A stretch of 64,000 nt of DNA from CAZNEZ01 sp964572475 (GCA_964572475.1 CAZNEZ010000004.1:1-64000); one strand, 5' to 3'; numbered from the stretch's first letter, positions 1-8,503 are shown. Notes: generated by a model from the letters alone, not told the origin. Numbers and translations: made by a program.

Positions 1-28
1 CTAGTAAGTAAATAATTTAAAGATTATT

Positions 29-68
29 AAAAGCAGCCCCTTTCGCAATTGAAGGGGGCTGCTTTTTG
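29..68. terminator. Intrinsic terminator at left edge
   Basis: A 13-bp stem (32-44 with 51-63, one G-T wobble) closes a six-base loop and is followed by TTTTT on the plus strand and preceded by an A-run. It probably ends a plus-strand gene to the left of the window. It could also stop minus-strand transcripts coming from hydF. Confidence 0.8.
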
Positions 69-185
69 TAGTGTTGGATTCCTAAAATCATATTATTTTC
101 TTTCAATTTTTGTTTAGAATTTTTGGTATTACATATAGTGGCTCAATAACAGAAGAATTGATTAGCAGTTTTATCCAATGTGTCG

Positions 186-215
186 TAAAACCCCTAGCTT
201 TTAGCTGTGGGGAGT
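186..215 (-). terminator. Probable hydF terminator
   Basis: On the minus strand, CCCC and GGGG arms flank an inner AGCT/AGCT helix with a short bulge, followed by TTTTA. It lies just past the hydF stop. Its shape and flanking bases also resemble hairpin ends of IS200/IS605-type elements, so it could be a relic doing terminator duty. Confidence 0.5.
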
Positions 216-223
216 GTCAAAAT

Positions 224-1429
224 TTATTTATCTAGTTCATCTAATATATCAGGAAAGACACCAAGACTTCTCTTAAGTATACCCTGCATATAGGCTATGA
301 TTATTCCATAATTAGTAATAGGAATATTCTGATCGGTTGCACATTTCATACGATATCTAACTTCACGCTCATTAAGCATACAGCCACCGCAGTGTATGAT
401 TAGCGAATATGGGGATAGGTCTTCGGGAAATTCTGTTCCAGAACAGGTACTAATATTAAGCTCCTTATGAGTATAGTTTTTAAGCCATTTAGGTATTTTA
501 ACACTTCCTATATCATCACATTGGCGATGATGAGTACAGCCTTCAGCAATAAGAATCTTATCACCATCTTTTAGGGTATCAATAGTAGCAACTCCGTGGA
601 CAGAAGTCTTTAAAAACCCCTTATACCTTGCCATAAGTATAGAAAACGAGGTTAAAGGAATATCTGGTGGAGTGTCAGCTGAAACCTTAGCAAATGCCTG
701 ACTATCAGTAATAACCATAACAGGTTTTTTACCAAGAGAGGTAAGTGTATCAGAAAGCTCAAATTCCTTAACGACAACAGCAACAGCATCTGCTTCAAGA
801 ATATCACGAACTGTTTGTTGCTGAGGAAGAATTAATCTACCCTTTGGGGCAGCAGAATCAATAGGAGTTACTAATACTACAAAGTCCAAAGGGTTAATAA
901 GGTCCCCCACAAGTTTTAGCTTCATATCATCAGTAGAGGTCAAACGAGCAATTGCCTCTTTTAATTCGTGAATTTGTATTTTGTTAATAGCACTGACATA
1001 TATCTCATTAGCAGCATGTGTGGGTATTTCATCGAGAAGATCACATTTGTTGTAAACGATAAGATAGTTAATCTCTTTATACTTAAAAAGGTCAATTAAA
1101 TCAGTATCACAGGGCTTTAAACCCTCAACCGCATCTATAACTAGAATGGCAATATCAGTTTTGTTAAGAACCTGCTTAGTTTTTTTAACACGTTGTAAAC
1201 CAAGTTCCCCTTCATCATCAAAGCCTGGTGTATCTATAATCATAACTGGTCCAAGAGGAAGAAGTTCCATTGATTTGTAGACAGGATCAGTAGTAGTACC
1301 AAGTATATCTGATACAATAGCAAGTTCCTGTCCTGTTACTGCATTTACAATACTTGATTTACCCGCATTTCTGCGACCAAAAAATCCAATATGAATTCTG
1401 TTAGCTGAAGGTGTATCATTAAGTCCCAT
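224..1429 (-). CDS. hydF: [FeFe]-hydrogenase H-cluster maturation GTPase HydF
   Basis: HydF is the scaffold GTPase that carries the 2Fe precursor of the [FeFe]-hydrogenase H-cluster. The 401-residue protein has a G1 P-loop (GRRNAGKSS, residues 18-26), G3 DTPG (66-69) and G4 NKCD (127-130). The C-terminal Fe-S ligands match the HydF pattern CxH...HCxxC: C298, H300, H346, C347 and C350. The start is supported by AAGGAG eight bases upstream. It is the last gene of the minus-strand operon, 31 bp after the solute-binding protein gene. HydE, HydG and a hydrogenase are not in the window, so its place beside nitrogenase-like genes is notable. Family assignment is firm; a role with the neighbouring Nif-like proteins is inference. 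Confidence 0.95.
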   Translation of the reverse strand: MGLNDTPSANRIHIGFFGRRNAGKSSIVNAVTGQELAIVSDILGTTTDPVYKSMELLPLGPVMIIDTPGFDDEGELGLQRVKKTKQVLNKTDIAILVIDAVEGLKPCDTDLIDLFKYKEINYLIVYNKCDLLDEIPTHAANEIYVSAINKIQIHELKEAIARLTSTDDMKLKLVGDLINPLDFVVLVTPIDSAAPKGRLILPQQQTVRDILEADAVAVVVKEFELSDTLTSLGKKPVMVITDSQAFAKVSADTPPDIPLTSFSILMARYKGFLKTSVHGVATIDTLKDGDKILIAEGCTHHRQCDDIGSVKIPKWLKNYTHKELNISTCSGTEFPEDLSPYSLIIHCGGCMLNEREVRYRMKCATDQNIPITNYGIIIAYMQGILKRSLGVFPDILDELDK

Positions 1430-1460
1430 AAGTCAGTCTCCTTAAATTTAGTGTATGTTA

Positions 1461-2606
1461 TTATTTCTTATCAAATCCGTCTGCGGCAGCAGATACAGGA
1501 GTAAATATTGATTCTGCCTGTTTATCTGTCAGGGTAATTCCGAATACATCGTTGTAATATTTTTTTGTTTCCGTTGTTATATCAATATCTGTAAAAAGGT
1601 CTGGATATACAGTTTTGGCAAGCCACATTAATGTAATAGGGGTATCAACACCAGGAGTGTAGCTTCTGTACATACCAAGAGGCATCTTATAGACTTTTTT
1701 ATTCTCGATAGCACTAATTCTGCTCCAGTCAGAATTACCTATAGAGTTATTGTATAGGTCATCTGGTTGTGCGGCGGTAAAGTTAGTAATTAAGACAATA
1801 TCAGGATTCCACGAGTATACTTGCTCCATATTTACTTCAACGGAGTTGTCTGTAGAGAGTTCTTCTGCCACATTCACAGCACCAATGGCTGTAGCCCACC
1901 AATTTCCAAAGAATAGCTTGCCAGAAGTCATTATAGAAGAATCCGTATATTTAAATAAGAAAAATACTCGGGCGCGGTCCGCGGTTTTGATATCTTTAAC
2001 ACGTTCTTGAATCATATCGTATACATCATTACTGTAGCCTTCAACTATTTTGGTTTTATCATTATCAGGAAAAATCTCACTCAATAAGGCAATCCAGTTG
2101 TTAAGAGTTTCAATAGTGTTATATTCCCATTTGTTAACAGAGATAGCGACAGCTGCAAGTCCTGCATTTCTTAGTTGTTCCCCAAGTTCAGCACTAGCAG
2201 AACTATAAAATACAACATCTGGATTAAGCGACATAAGCTCTTCAATGTTTACTTCAGAACCTTTCATAAATGAAGTGTTAGCATTCAAAATCTCTGGGTA
2301 TAACTCGCTTAAAAGGCTGTTTTTAGCGGCACTCATACTGGTGTCAGTCATACCTACAATCTTCTGTGCTGAATCAAAAAAAACAGAAAGAACAGACGGA
2401 AGAGGTACAATATCACATACGACAATACGGTTTATTTCTTTAGGAAGAGTAACCTTATTATCGGCCTGGTCAGTAATGGTAATAGTAGTAGAATTATTGG
2501 CATCTTGTGCAGAGTTGTCTGAATCGTTCTTTTTAGAACATGCACCAAGTGCTGTAATCATAGAGATTGTAAGCATAATGCATATTAATCTTTTAAATGT
2601 TCTCAT
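1461..2606 (-). CDS. ABC transporter solute-binding lipoprotein (Fe-chelate/cobalamin type)
   Basis: This is an extracellular receptor lipoprotein of the periplasmic-binding-protein-2 type (FecB/BtuF-like). The N-terminus has a basic stretch, a hydrophobic helix and a lipobox (LGAC). Phrases such as NIEELMSLNPDVVF and WNPDIVLITN are typical of the two lobes of this fold. I chose the ATG at 2606 rather than 2618, because a GGAG motif sits within the longer frame six bases ahead of it. The cognate permease and ATPase are upstream in the same operon, with the Nif-like genes between them. The ligand cannot be read from the sequence; a metal chelate, corrinoid or similar compound is likely. Confidence 0.88.
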   Translation of the reverse strand: MRTFKRLICIMLTISMITALGACSKKNDSDNSAQDANNSTTITITDQADNKVTLPKEINRIVVCDIVPLPSVLSVFFDSAQKIVGMTDTSMSAAKNSLLSELYPEILNANTSFMKGSEVNIEELMSLNPDVVFYSSASAELGEQLRNAGLAAVAISVNKWEYNTIETLNNWIALLSEIFPDNDKTKIVEGYSNDVYDMIQERVKDIKTADRARVFFLFKYTDSSIMTSGKLFFGNWWATAIGAVNVAEELSTDNSVEVNMEQVYSWNPDIVLITNFTAAQPDDLYNNSIGNSDWSRISAIENKKVYKMPLGMYRSYTPGVDTPITLMWLAKTVYPDLFTDIDITTETKKYYNDVFGITLTDKQAESIFTPVSAAADGFDKK

Positions 2607-2619
2607 TTTGGTCTCCATT

Positions 2620-3780
2620 CTATATTATATTTTTAATAAATTTACTAAAATCTGTAATAAGATTAGGTATTAATGCTCGGAATATTCTTCCAGAAAAAGC
2701 CTCATGTGGAAGTTCTATAAATGTATTATCATCTGTGCAAAGAGGTTTATATAAAGGATCGGCTATAACAATTTGAGAATTGTCTATTAAAGGCATTAGT
2801 TCGTCCTCGTCTGTTGCAAAAACACCTACATTATCTACAATATCTGAATCGCTTGTAACGGGGCAAACCACAAGTGTTGTCTTTCCAGTAGTCAGTCCTA
2901 TTGCAGCGGCGAGTGATGCAGAATAAACACTTTCTCCAATTATAGTGATATTAGGAGAAATGAAATCAGTAAAATCAGAAGCAATTGCAGTAGAATTAAT
3001 ACATTTACCAGAGTCTTTGGCCTTAAGTAAATCACAGATTATAATGTTTGAGAATTCATCGCCCATTGGAACACCTATAACATAAGGAGTTCCAAATAGC
3101 CTATGCAATTCTTTGGCAGCAGCCAGACCAGCATAGGATACAACAAGATTAACACTAGCCAAGCCAGCATTTTTAATGTCTGCAAGAGTTCCACCCATTC
3201 CAAAGTTACTAATAATATTAAAACCATGTTCTATAAGAAGTGAATTAATTGCCTGTACACTACCATTTATTGAAAAATCCAGAGGGGTAGTACCAAGAAT
3301 ATTGACGGACAGCTCATTGCTCCTGAAAATTGATTTGTCTGTCATATTTCTTGCCAACATGCTAAATGCCATAGATGCACCTGAAATATATGAATGCATA
3401 CTGTTAGTATTAAATCCAAATGAAGGAATACCAGTTCTTTTTTCAATAATAGAGGCAATGGCAGGTAAATCTGTTCCAATCATCATAGGAATAGGAGTTC
3501 CAGCTATTGCAATAAATGCAGGGTGTAATTCATTAGCAGCGTCTATAATATCACCAATAATCTTTTCGTCGTCCCCCATAATGGCTTCCATTTCAGAGAT
3601 TCCAGATACAAATACAAGGCTATCCATTGTATACCATCGTGCTTCGTCATGTGTATTATATGTAGAATTACAGCCAGAGGCATCATGCATTATAGTCATA
3701 CCACCGTATTCATAGAGTGCTGAGCATACACCTGATACATCAGCAGTATAGGTCGATATTATTCTAGCAGTTTGTTTCAT
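2620..3780 (-). CDS. Nitrogenase component 1-like protein (NifK/NifN-like subunit)
   Basis: A 386-residue member of the oxidoreductase/nitrogenase component 1 family, clearly shorter than true NifK. Near the N-terminus it keeps cysteines at about C19 and C37 (ASGCNSTY) that could bind a P-cluster-like Fe-S centre. The following stretch (SLVFVSGISEMEAIMGDDEKI) recalls the NifK/NifE segment that leads into the first Rossmann domain. The start at 3780 forms an ATGA overlap with the preceding gene and has TGGAGG upstream; the longer start at 3795 lacks support. It presumably forms a heteromer with the adjacent NifD-like subunit and takes electrons from the NifH-like protein. The substrate is unknown. 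Confidence 0.85.
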   Translation of the reverse strand: MKQTARIISTYTADVSGVCSALYEYGGMTIMHDASGCNSTYNTHDEARWYTMDSLVFVSGISEMEAIMGDDEKIIGDIIDAANELHPAFIAIAGTPIPMMIGTDLPAIASIIEKRTGIPSFGFNTNSMHSYISGASMAFSMLARNMTDKSIFRSNELSVNILGTTPLDFSINGSVQAINSLLIEHGFNIISNFGMGGTLADIKNAGLASVNLVVSYAGLAAAKELHRLFGTPYVIGVPMGDEFSNIIICDLLKAKDSGKCINSTAIASDFTDFISPNITIIGESVYSASLAAAIGLTTGKTTLVVCPVTSDSDIVDNVGVFATDEDELMPLIDNSQIVIADPLYKPLCTDDNTFIELPHEAFSGRIFRALIPNLITDFSKFIKNII

Positions 3781-5063
3781 GAGCAGCCTCCACATCCCAG
3801 ACCTTTAATCTGTATTAAGCTTTGCGTGTCCTTAGTATTTATAAATGCATCTTTCATGAGGTCGCTCATCTGACAAATCCCATCAAAACCATATAATCCA
3901 CCACCTTCAACGATGTTTACAAAGTGGTCTGTTCCTGTAAAATATGCAGCCTTTTGTCCAAGTGCCAAAAAGTTTTCTTTGGGATGTCTGGATAATACAC
4001 GCATCATAGTATGTACAGTGGCATAAAGGTCAAGTTCAGGTGCATTAAGTTTAAGCCATTCAAAGTCTTCTTTGTCATCAGAAGTAAAGCTGTCGACATA
4101 AAGTCTTGTAACATTAAATCCATGTTCAAGAAGTAATCGCGCAAGACCAGCAGGTCTAAGTGTTAACGTGTAGTCAATGGCAATAGGTATATCACCAATT
4201 ACATCATGGGCTGAAGTTAGTGATGCCTCAGCTTTTGTAATATCTTCTGAAAGATCTGGCATAGTAATACCAAGAGTATCCGCTAAAAGTTTATAATTAG
4301 TAATTATTTCATTATAATTAAAACTGAGAGGTATATATATGGGCTGTTGCTGAATTCGTAGCTGTAAAGCCTGACCAGCAGCTTTAACTGCTGGATTATA
4401 CAAAATATTAAAAGAAGCATCAGACATATTCATATAATCATCAAAAGTTTTAAAATCGTGAATCTCCTGAACTTTATAATCTGAGCTTTCAAGAATTCTG
4501 AATAGTTCGCTGGAATGCGAGGTTTTAATATCATTTCCAATAATATTAATAACCTTATTATTCTTAGGACGGTTCTCAAGTAAGCTGTATAATTGACGCC
4601 TCATAAGCTGGTCTGGAGTAAGTCCGCTTTTCCTCATAATAGGATTCATATAGCAGTCTGTAAATTTTATCTCTGGAAAATGTTCGCGTAATCGATTAAA
4701 AACCATCTTCATATCACAGCCCATAAAGTGATGGATACAGCTGGTGTATAGCAAAATGGCGCGAGGTCTATAGTTTAGACCATTAATGATATCCATAACA
4801 CCATCAATTATTAAGTCTTCCATATCACCATCAAGTACATTATTTTCACGAATTGCAATAGTCGAAAAGCGGTTACTTGCGTTCATCTCAGCAGCAGTTA
4901 GAACAACACCGCGAAGACAGCCAGCGGCACATACAAATATCTGGTGTGCTTCAGGAAGAAGCATTCCAGTATGTACAATATTCCAAGTACCCCTGGCAGG
5001 AGCGCTGTATTCAAGACCTGATGTAAAAGGTGCTGGAAATGCAGCAGATTTCATCTTTAACAT
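3777..5063 (-). CDS. Nitrogenase component 1-like protein (NifD/NifE-like subunit)
   Basis: A 428-residue nitrogenase component 1 family protein. Conserved cysteines at C45, C49, C109 and C116 lie where Fe-S ligands occur in this superfamily, and the tail ends in a cysteine-rich CGGC motif just before the stop. It overlaps the NifH-like gene by 7 bp and the partner subunit by 4 bp, which implies translational coupling and a fixed stoichiometry. GGAAAGGA precedes the start. NifB, NifE/N pairs and other cofactor-assembly genes are missing from the window, so nitrogen fixation is unlikely. A reductase acting on a cofactor, chelate or small organic molecule fits better, but this is inference. Confidence 0.87.
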   Translation of the reverse strand: MLKMKSAAFPAPFTSGLEYSAPARGTWNIVHTGMLLPEAHQIFVCAAGCLRGVVLTAAEMNASNRFSTIAIRENNVLDGDMEDLIIDGVMDIINGLNYRPRAILLYTSCIHHFMGCDMKMVFNRLREHFPEIKFTDCYMNPIMRKSGLTPDQLMRRQLYSLLENRPKNNKVINIIGNDIKTSHSSELFRILESSDYKVQEIHDFKTFDDYMNMSDASFNILYNPAVKAAGQALQLRIQQQPIYIPLSFNYNEIITNYKLLADTLGITMPDLSEDITKAEASLTSAHDVIGDIPIAIDYTLTLRPAGLARLLLEHGFNVTRLYVDSFTSDDKEDFEWLKLNAPELDLYATVHTMMRVLSRHPKENFLALGQKAAYFTGTDHFVNIVEGGGLYGFDGICQMSDLMKDAFINTKDTQSLIQIKGLGCGGCS

Positions 5064-5824
5064 ATATTATCCTTTCCACAGACATTTAAGATATTATCTG
5101 CAAGTTCTCTGTATTGTCTTGCCATGTCACTTTCTGGAAATGCTTCAATTACTGTTTGCTTTAAATCCTCTGCATCAGAAACGGTAGTGCTTCTATCTAA
5201 AAAGCCTACGATTTTAGAATTGATATCAGAGGCAAGTTCAGATACTTTGTCATCTTCATTTCTAACATTTCTTCTATTCAGGATAAGACCGCCAAGCTTT
5301 GCATATCCGCGGTCCTTAAAGTTATCAATAGCCATGGCGATATTGGCAGCAGCATGTATAGACATATTTTCACCAGAAGTAACAATGAATACATTATCTG
5401 CATAGCCATCTCTCATAGGCATTGTAAAACCTCCACAGACAACATCTCCAAGTACATCATATATAACAACATCAGGGTTGTAACATTCATATGCGCCTTT
5501 TTCTTTAAGTTTTTCAAGAGCAGCAATAATTCCTCGTCCCGCACAGCCAAGTCCAGGAGTAGGTCCTCCTGCTTCTACACATATAATGCCATTAGTTCCG
5601 ATGGTCACCATATCATCAAGTGTAAATGCATCTTTTTTCTCTCTGACTAAGTCCAGAACAGTTGGAATTGTTGTTCCATTATGTAAGCTTGTAGTTGAAT
5701 CAGCTTTTGGATCACATCCAATCTGCATAACTTTATAGCCTTTTTCAGCAAGAGCGCAGGAAATATTAGAAACTGTGGTGGATTTACCTATACCACCTTT
5801 ACCATAAATAGCAATTCTTAACAT
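5057..5824 (-). CDS. NifH-like nitrogenase iron protein (reductase)
   Basis: A homodimeric ATP-dependent electron donor of the NifH/BchL/ChlL/CfbC superfamily. It has the P-loop GKGGIGKST (residues 8-16), the switch CDPKADST (37-44), and both cysteines that bridge the [4Fe-4S] cluster in the dimer: C94 in GLGCAGRG and C130 in DVVCGGF. All catalytic features of an active iron protein are therefore present. I use the ATG at 5824: an upstream in-frame ATG at 5842 has no ribosome binding site, whereas GGAGG lies inside that extension. The length of 255 residues is slightly short of classical NifH (about 275-295). It is followed at once by its two putative component 1 partners. Confidence 0.93.
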   Translation of the reverse strand: MLRIAIYGKGGIGKSTTVSNISCALAEKGYKVMQIGCDPKADSTTSLHNGTTIPTVLDLVREKKDAFTLDDMVTIGTNGIICVEAGGPTPGLGCAGRGIIAALEKLKEKGAYECYNPDVVIYDVLGDVVCGGFTMPMRDGYADNVFIVTSGENMSIHAAANIAMAIDNFKDRGYAKLGGLILNRRNVRNEDDKVSELASDINSKIVGFLDRSTTVSDAEDLKQTVIEAFPESDMARQYRELADNILNVCGKDNIC

Positions 5825-5864
5825 CGTATCGTTTGCCTCCATTTAAAATATTATAGTATCTACA

Positions 5865-6959
5865 TTAGAAGGTACTTTGGTAGGTAGCTTTTGCACTTAC
5901 GCCGGGAAGCAGGCTTAGACGGTTACACAAAGTATCAATTACATTTGCAGGAGCATCTAATGTTATATTGAAAATAAATACCCGATGGTCATCATAAGGC
6001 ATTCCCATTCTTCCAATAAGATATTTGTTATATTCATGAAAAATATGATTAATCTTATCAGCCATATTGTAATCATTGGAAATTACAGCTATTACGGCTA
6101 TAGTATACTTGAAATCCTGTATATCAGAGTTAGCATTTGTATTAATACTAATGCTTGACTGTTCAATAGCTGACAGGTGAAGAGGAATAACATTCTGCAT
6201 CATATTAAAAGGAGTTTCAACTTCATTTATAATAGCTTTTACACCGAAAGCCGCTTCAATATTAGATTCAGTAATAATGTCTTTAATATCACCAAAAACA
6301 CTATCTCCCTCATGACTTAGCAATAGTGCTTTGTTAGCACGCTGCAAGGCATGTGCAGGATAATGAGTGTTAAAGATACAGGTCATTCCATCAGCAACAA
6401 GCTCAGACATAGTCTCTAAAATAATCAGTTGGTTCTTAAAGTCCAGATTAGATTCAGGCTCATCAAGAATTAATATCTGTGGCTCACTTACAAGTGCGCG
6501 TGCAATCAGAATCATCTGCAATTCTCCACCACTAATCTCGGAGCATTTCTTTTTAGCAAGCTTTTCTATATGTAAGCGTTTCATAACATAATTAACCTGC
6601 GCAATATCATCAGGACTTGGAGTAGACATCATGCCAAAGTGACTGCTTCGACCAAGAAGTATCATTTCTTCTGCCGTAAATGCAGTAGATGTATTTTTGG
6701 CTTGTGGCACATATGCAATGTTCTTCCAAAGTTCGTTATGTGGCATAGAACGTATATCTTTGCCATCAAGACAACTTTTTCCACTATTCCAATGAAGAAA
6801 TCCCATAATACATCTAAGCAGGGTGGTTTTTCCTGAACCGTTTGGACCTAGAATTGCAATAAGGTCAGAGGGTTTTGCTTCAAATGAAATATTCTCTAGA
6901 ATAGGATTATTATGTTTTTTGTCATAAGAAAAACAACCATTTTCAACTGAAAGTATCAT
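5865..6959 (-). CDS. ABC transporter ATP-binding protein fused to a TM1266-like domain
   Basis: Residues 1-255 are a FecE/BtuD-type ABC ATPase: Walker A GPNGSGKT (38-45), signature SGGE (143-146), Walker B with DEPES (166-170). Residues about 284-364 are an extra domain closely related to the stand-alone 87-residue protein encoded first in this operon. Both share HEY-KY-IGRMG-PY, a DAP-VI-TL stretch and an LPG-S-K-Y ending. That family (TM1266, known as an iron-only hydrogenase system regulator, ACT/NikR-like fold) normally occurs alone. The start has GGAGG six bases upstream and overlaps the permease stop as ATGA. The ATPase should power the permease; the tail may sense a ligand or metal, which is inference. 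Confidence 0.92.
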   Translation of the reverse strand: MILSVENGCFSYDKKHNNPILENISFEAKPSDLIAILGPNGSGKTTLLRCIMGFLHWNSGKSCLDGKDIRSMPHNELWKNIAYVPQAKNTSTAFTAEEMILLGRSSHFGMMSTPSPDDIAQVNYVMKRLHIEKLAKKKCSEISGGELQMILIARALVSEPQILILDEPESNLDFKNQLIILETMSELVADGMTCIFNTHYPAHALQRANKALLLSHEGDSVFGDIKDIITESNIEAAFGVKAIINEVETPFNMMQNVIPLHLSAIEQSSISINTNANSDIQDFKYTIAVIAVISNDYNMADKINHIFHEYNKYLIGRMGMPYDDHRVFIFNITLDAPANVIDTLCNRLSLLPGVSAKATYQSTF

Positions 6960-8056
6960 AGATTACCTCCTGTTTTCCTCATTAGGATTATGAAAAATGG
7001 CGCTCCAATTATAGCGGTTAGAATTGAAATAGGTATTTCAGCAGCGGTTACACTTCGTGCTAATGTATCAACTATAACCATAAATGATGCACCTATGCAG
7101 ATAGAGGCTGGCAATAAAGACATATGATTGTTACCAAATTTCATTCTGCAAATGTGAGGAATTAGTAAACCAACCCAACCAACCTGACCGCACATAGATA
7201 CGCAGGAGGCGGTAGTGGCTGTTGCACAAACAATTGTAATACCACGAAGTAATAAAATATTAGTTCCTGTTGACTTAGCTTCATCATCTGATAATGGAAG
7301 TACATTAAGTCGATACCTAAATAAGATTAAAACTAATATTCCTATAATAATAAGTGGTGCACCAAGCATTAGTGAATCGTAACTTGCACTGTTCAGGCTG
7401 CCCATAAGCCAATATGTAATAGCTGGAAGCTGGGATTCGGTATCAGCAATATATTTAATAAGGGATACAAGAGCTGAAAATAGAGAGCCAATCATAATCC
7501 CTGCGAGGACAACGGTATTAATTCCCCTGCCTCTTCCGGTTCCTGCCATAAATGTAAGCGCTACTGCAATAATTCCAAACAATAAAGCGACCATCTGTAC
7601 ACCCATTAAGTTAATGCCAAGTAAAAGTCCGAGTGCAGCTCCAAAGCTTGCACCAGAGGCAACACCTAAGGTATCTGGTGTCGCAAGTGGATTAGAAAAC
7701 AGACTTTGAAATACACATCCAGCCACAGATAGTCCTGCACCGACAAGGAGTGCCAGAAGAATTCGTGGAAATCTAATTGACCATAATACAAGTTCATACT
7801 GTTTATTTACTGCAAAATCTGCACCAAACTTGTTTAATATGGATTTGATTACATCAATTGGCGCAATATTCATTCTTCCTATCCCCATTGCGGCAATGAT
7901 GGCTATTATAGGAAGAATTATAAGTATAATTCTAGAATACCAAGAGAGTGTTCCGGGTATTCTTTTGGTATTATGTGAAATGGCTAATCCATCTTTTATA
8001 ATATAACCATTTTCATTTGTGGTGCCATCGGCACCCTTAGTTTTAAGCCTACTCAT
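6956..8056 (-). CDS. FecCD/BtuC-family ABC transporter permease
   Basis: A 366-residue integral membrane permease for iron chelates, cobalamin or related compounds. After a polar N-terminal stretch of about 35 residues there are many hydrophobic segments. Family motifs are present: RFPRILLALLVGAGLSVAG, NPLATPDTLGVASGA, and the cytoplasmic coupling region CGQVGWVGLLIPHICR. Its start overlaps the TM1266-like gene by 8 bp and its stop overlaps the ATPase gene by 4 bp. It presumably forms a homodimer that works with the solute-binding lipoprotein encoded downstream of the Nif-like genes. Confidence 0.93.
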   Translation of the reverse strand: MSRLKTKGADGTTNENGYIIKDGLAISHNTKRIPGTLSWYSRIILIILPIIAIIAAMGIGRMNIAPIDVIKSILNKFGADFAVNKQYELVLWSIRFPRILLALLVGAGLSVAGCVFQSLFSNPLATPDTLGVASGASFGAALGLLLGINLMGVQMVALLFGIIAVALTFMAGTGRGRGINTVVLAGIMIGSLFSALVSLIKYIADTESQLPAITYWLMGSLNSASYDSLMLGAPLIIIGILVLILFRYRLNVLPLSDDEAKSTGTNILLLRGITIVCATATTASCVSMCGQVGWVGLLIPHICRMKFGNNHMSLLPASICIGASFMVIVDTLARSVTAAEIPISILTAIIGAPFFIILMRKTGGNL

Positions 8057-8312
8057 CTTCTTTTGATATTACATTAGAGTATGCCGTTTTAATACTTATT
8101 CCAGGAAGCTTTCCAATCTTACCTGAAAGAGTACTTATTACGTCCTGAGGGGCATCAACGGCTATGCTGATAATGTTAATTTCTCTAAGGCGGTAAGGTA
8201 TTCCCATACGTCCTATTATGTATTTACCGTATTCATGAAGCAGCAGATTCATTGGTTCTACAGACTTTTCGTCTTGAACAATTATTCCCATAATGGCTAC
8301 TCGTGTCTCCAT
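8049..8312 (-). CDS. TM1266-family putative hydrogenase-system regulator (small ACT-like protein)
   Basis: An 87-residue protein of the TM1266 family, named for its frequent neighbourhood with [FeFe]-hydrogenase maturation genes. It shows the family core HEYGKYIIGRMGIPY, the VDAPQDVI stretch and the LPGISIKTAY ending. The ATG at 8312 has GGAGG with a five-base spacer; the longer TTG start at 8324 would overlap that site. It is the first gene of the operon and overlaps the permease gene. Whether it binds DNA, metal or a small molecule is not evident from the sequence. Its paralogous copy is the C-terminal domain of the ATPase in the same operon. Confidence 0.88.
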   Translation of the reverse strand: METRVAIMGIIVQDEKSVEPMNLLLHEYGKYIIGRMGIPYRLREINIISIAVDAPQDVISTLSGKIGKLPGISIKTAYSNVISKEDE

Positions 8313-8370
8313 TAGTACCTCCAATCTTAATAAAGTGTATAGCTTTAATGGCTATAGTCTAAAGTATTTT

Positions 8371-8404
8371 AAAAACAAAAAAACTGCATCCAAAAGATGC
8401 AGTT
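8371..8404 (-). terminator. Leader terminator (putative attenuator) of the Nif-like/ABC operon
   Basis: On the minus strand a perfect 9-bp stem (8396-8404 with 8382-8390, loop of five) is followed by TTTTTGTTTTT. It lies between the predicted promoter and the first gene, about 60 bases before the start codon. No gene upstream on this strand needs terminating, so it probably acts as an attenuator. Confidence 0.7.
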
Positions 8405-8474
8405 ACACACGGAATTACAGTATATGCTGTATCTTTAATCTCAATGGGTATTTCGATTTCAGATGGATAAATTC

Positions 8475-8503
8475 ATATTAACATAGGGTATGATAGGTGT
8501 CAA
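8475..8503 (-). promoter_or_regulatory. Sigma-A promoter for the Nif-like/ABC/hydF operon
   Basis: On the minus strand TTGACA (8498-8503) and TAATAT (8475-8480) are separated by 17 bp. The predicted start near 8468 gives a leader of about 155 nt that contains the terminator. The first part of the leader has a small ACAG/CTGT hairpin and an open frame with no good start codon. Confidence 0.7.

Noticed and set aside
224..8312. A nitrogen-fixation (nif) gene cluster
   Set aside because: The component 1-like subunits are too short and lack the accessory genes nifB/nifE/nifN/nifV in the window, so calling this a dinitrogenase would overreach.
8293..8481. A 62-codon plus-strand frame over the promoter and leader of the Nif-like operon
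   Set aside because: No ribosome binding site, low-complexity content, and it lies across the minus-strand promoter and terminator.
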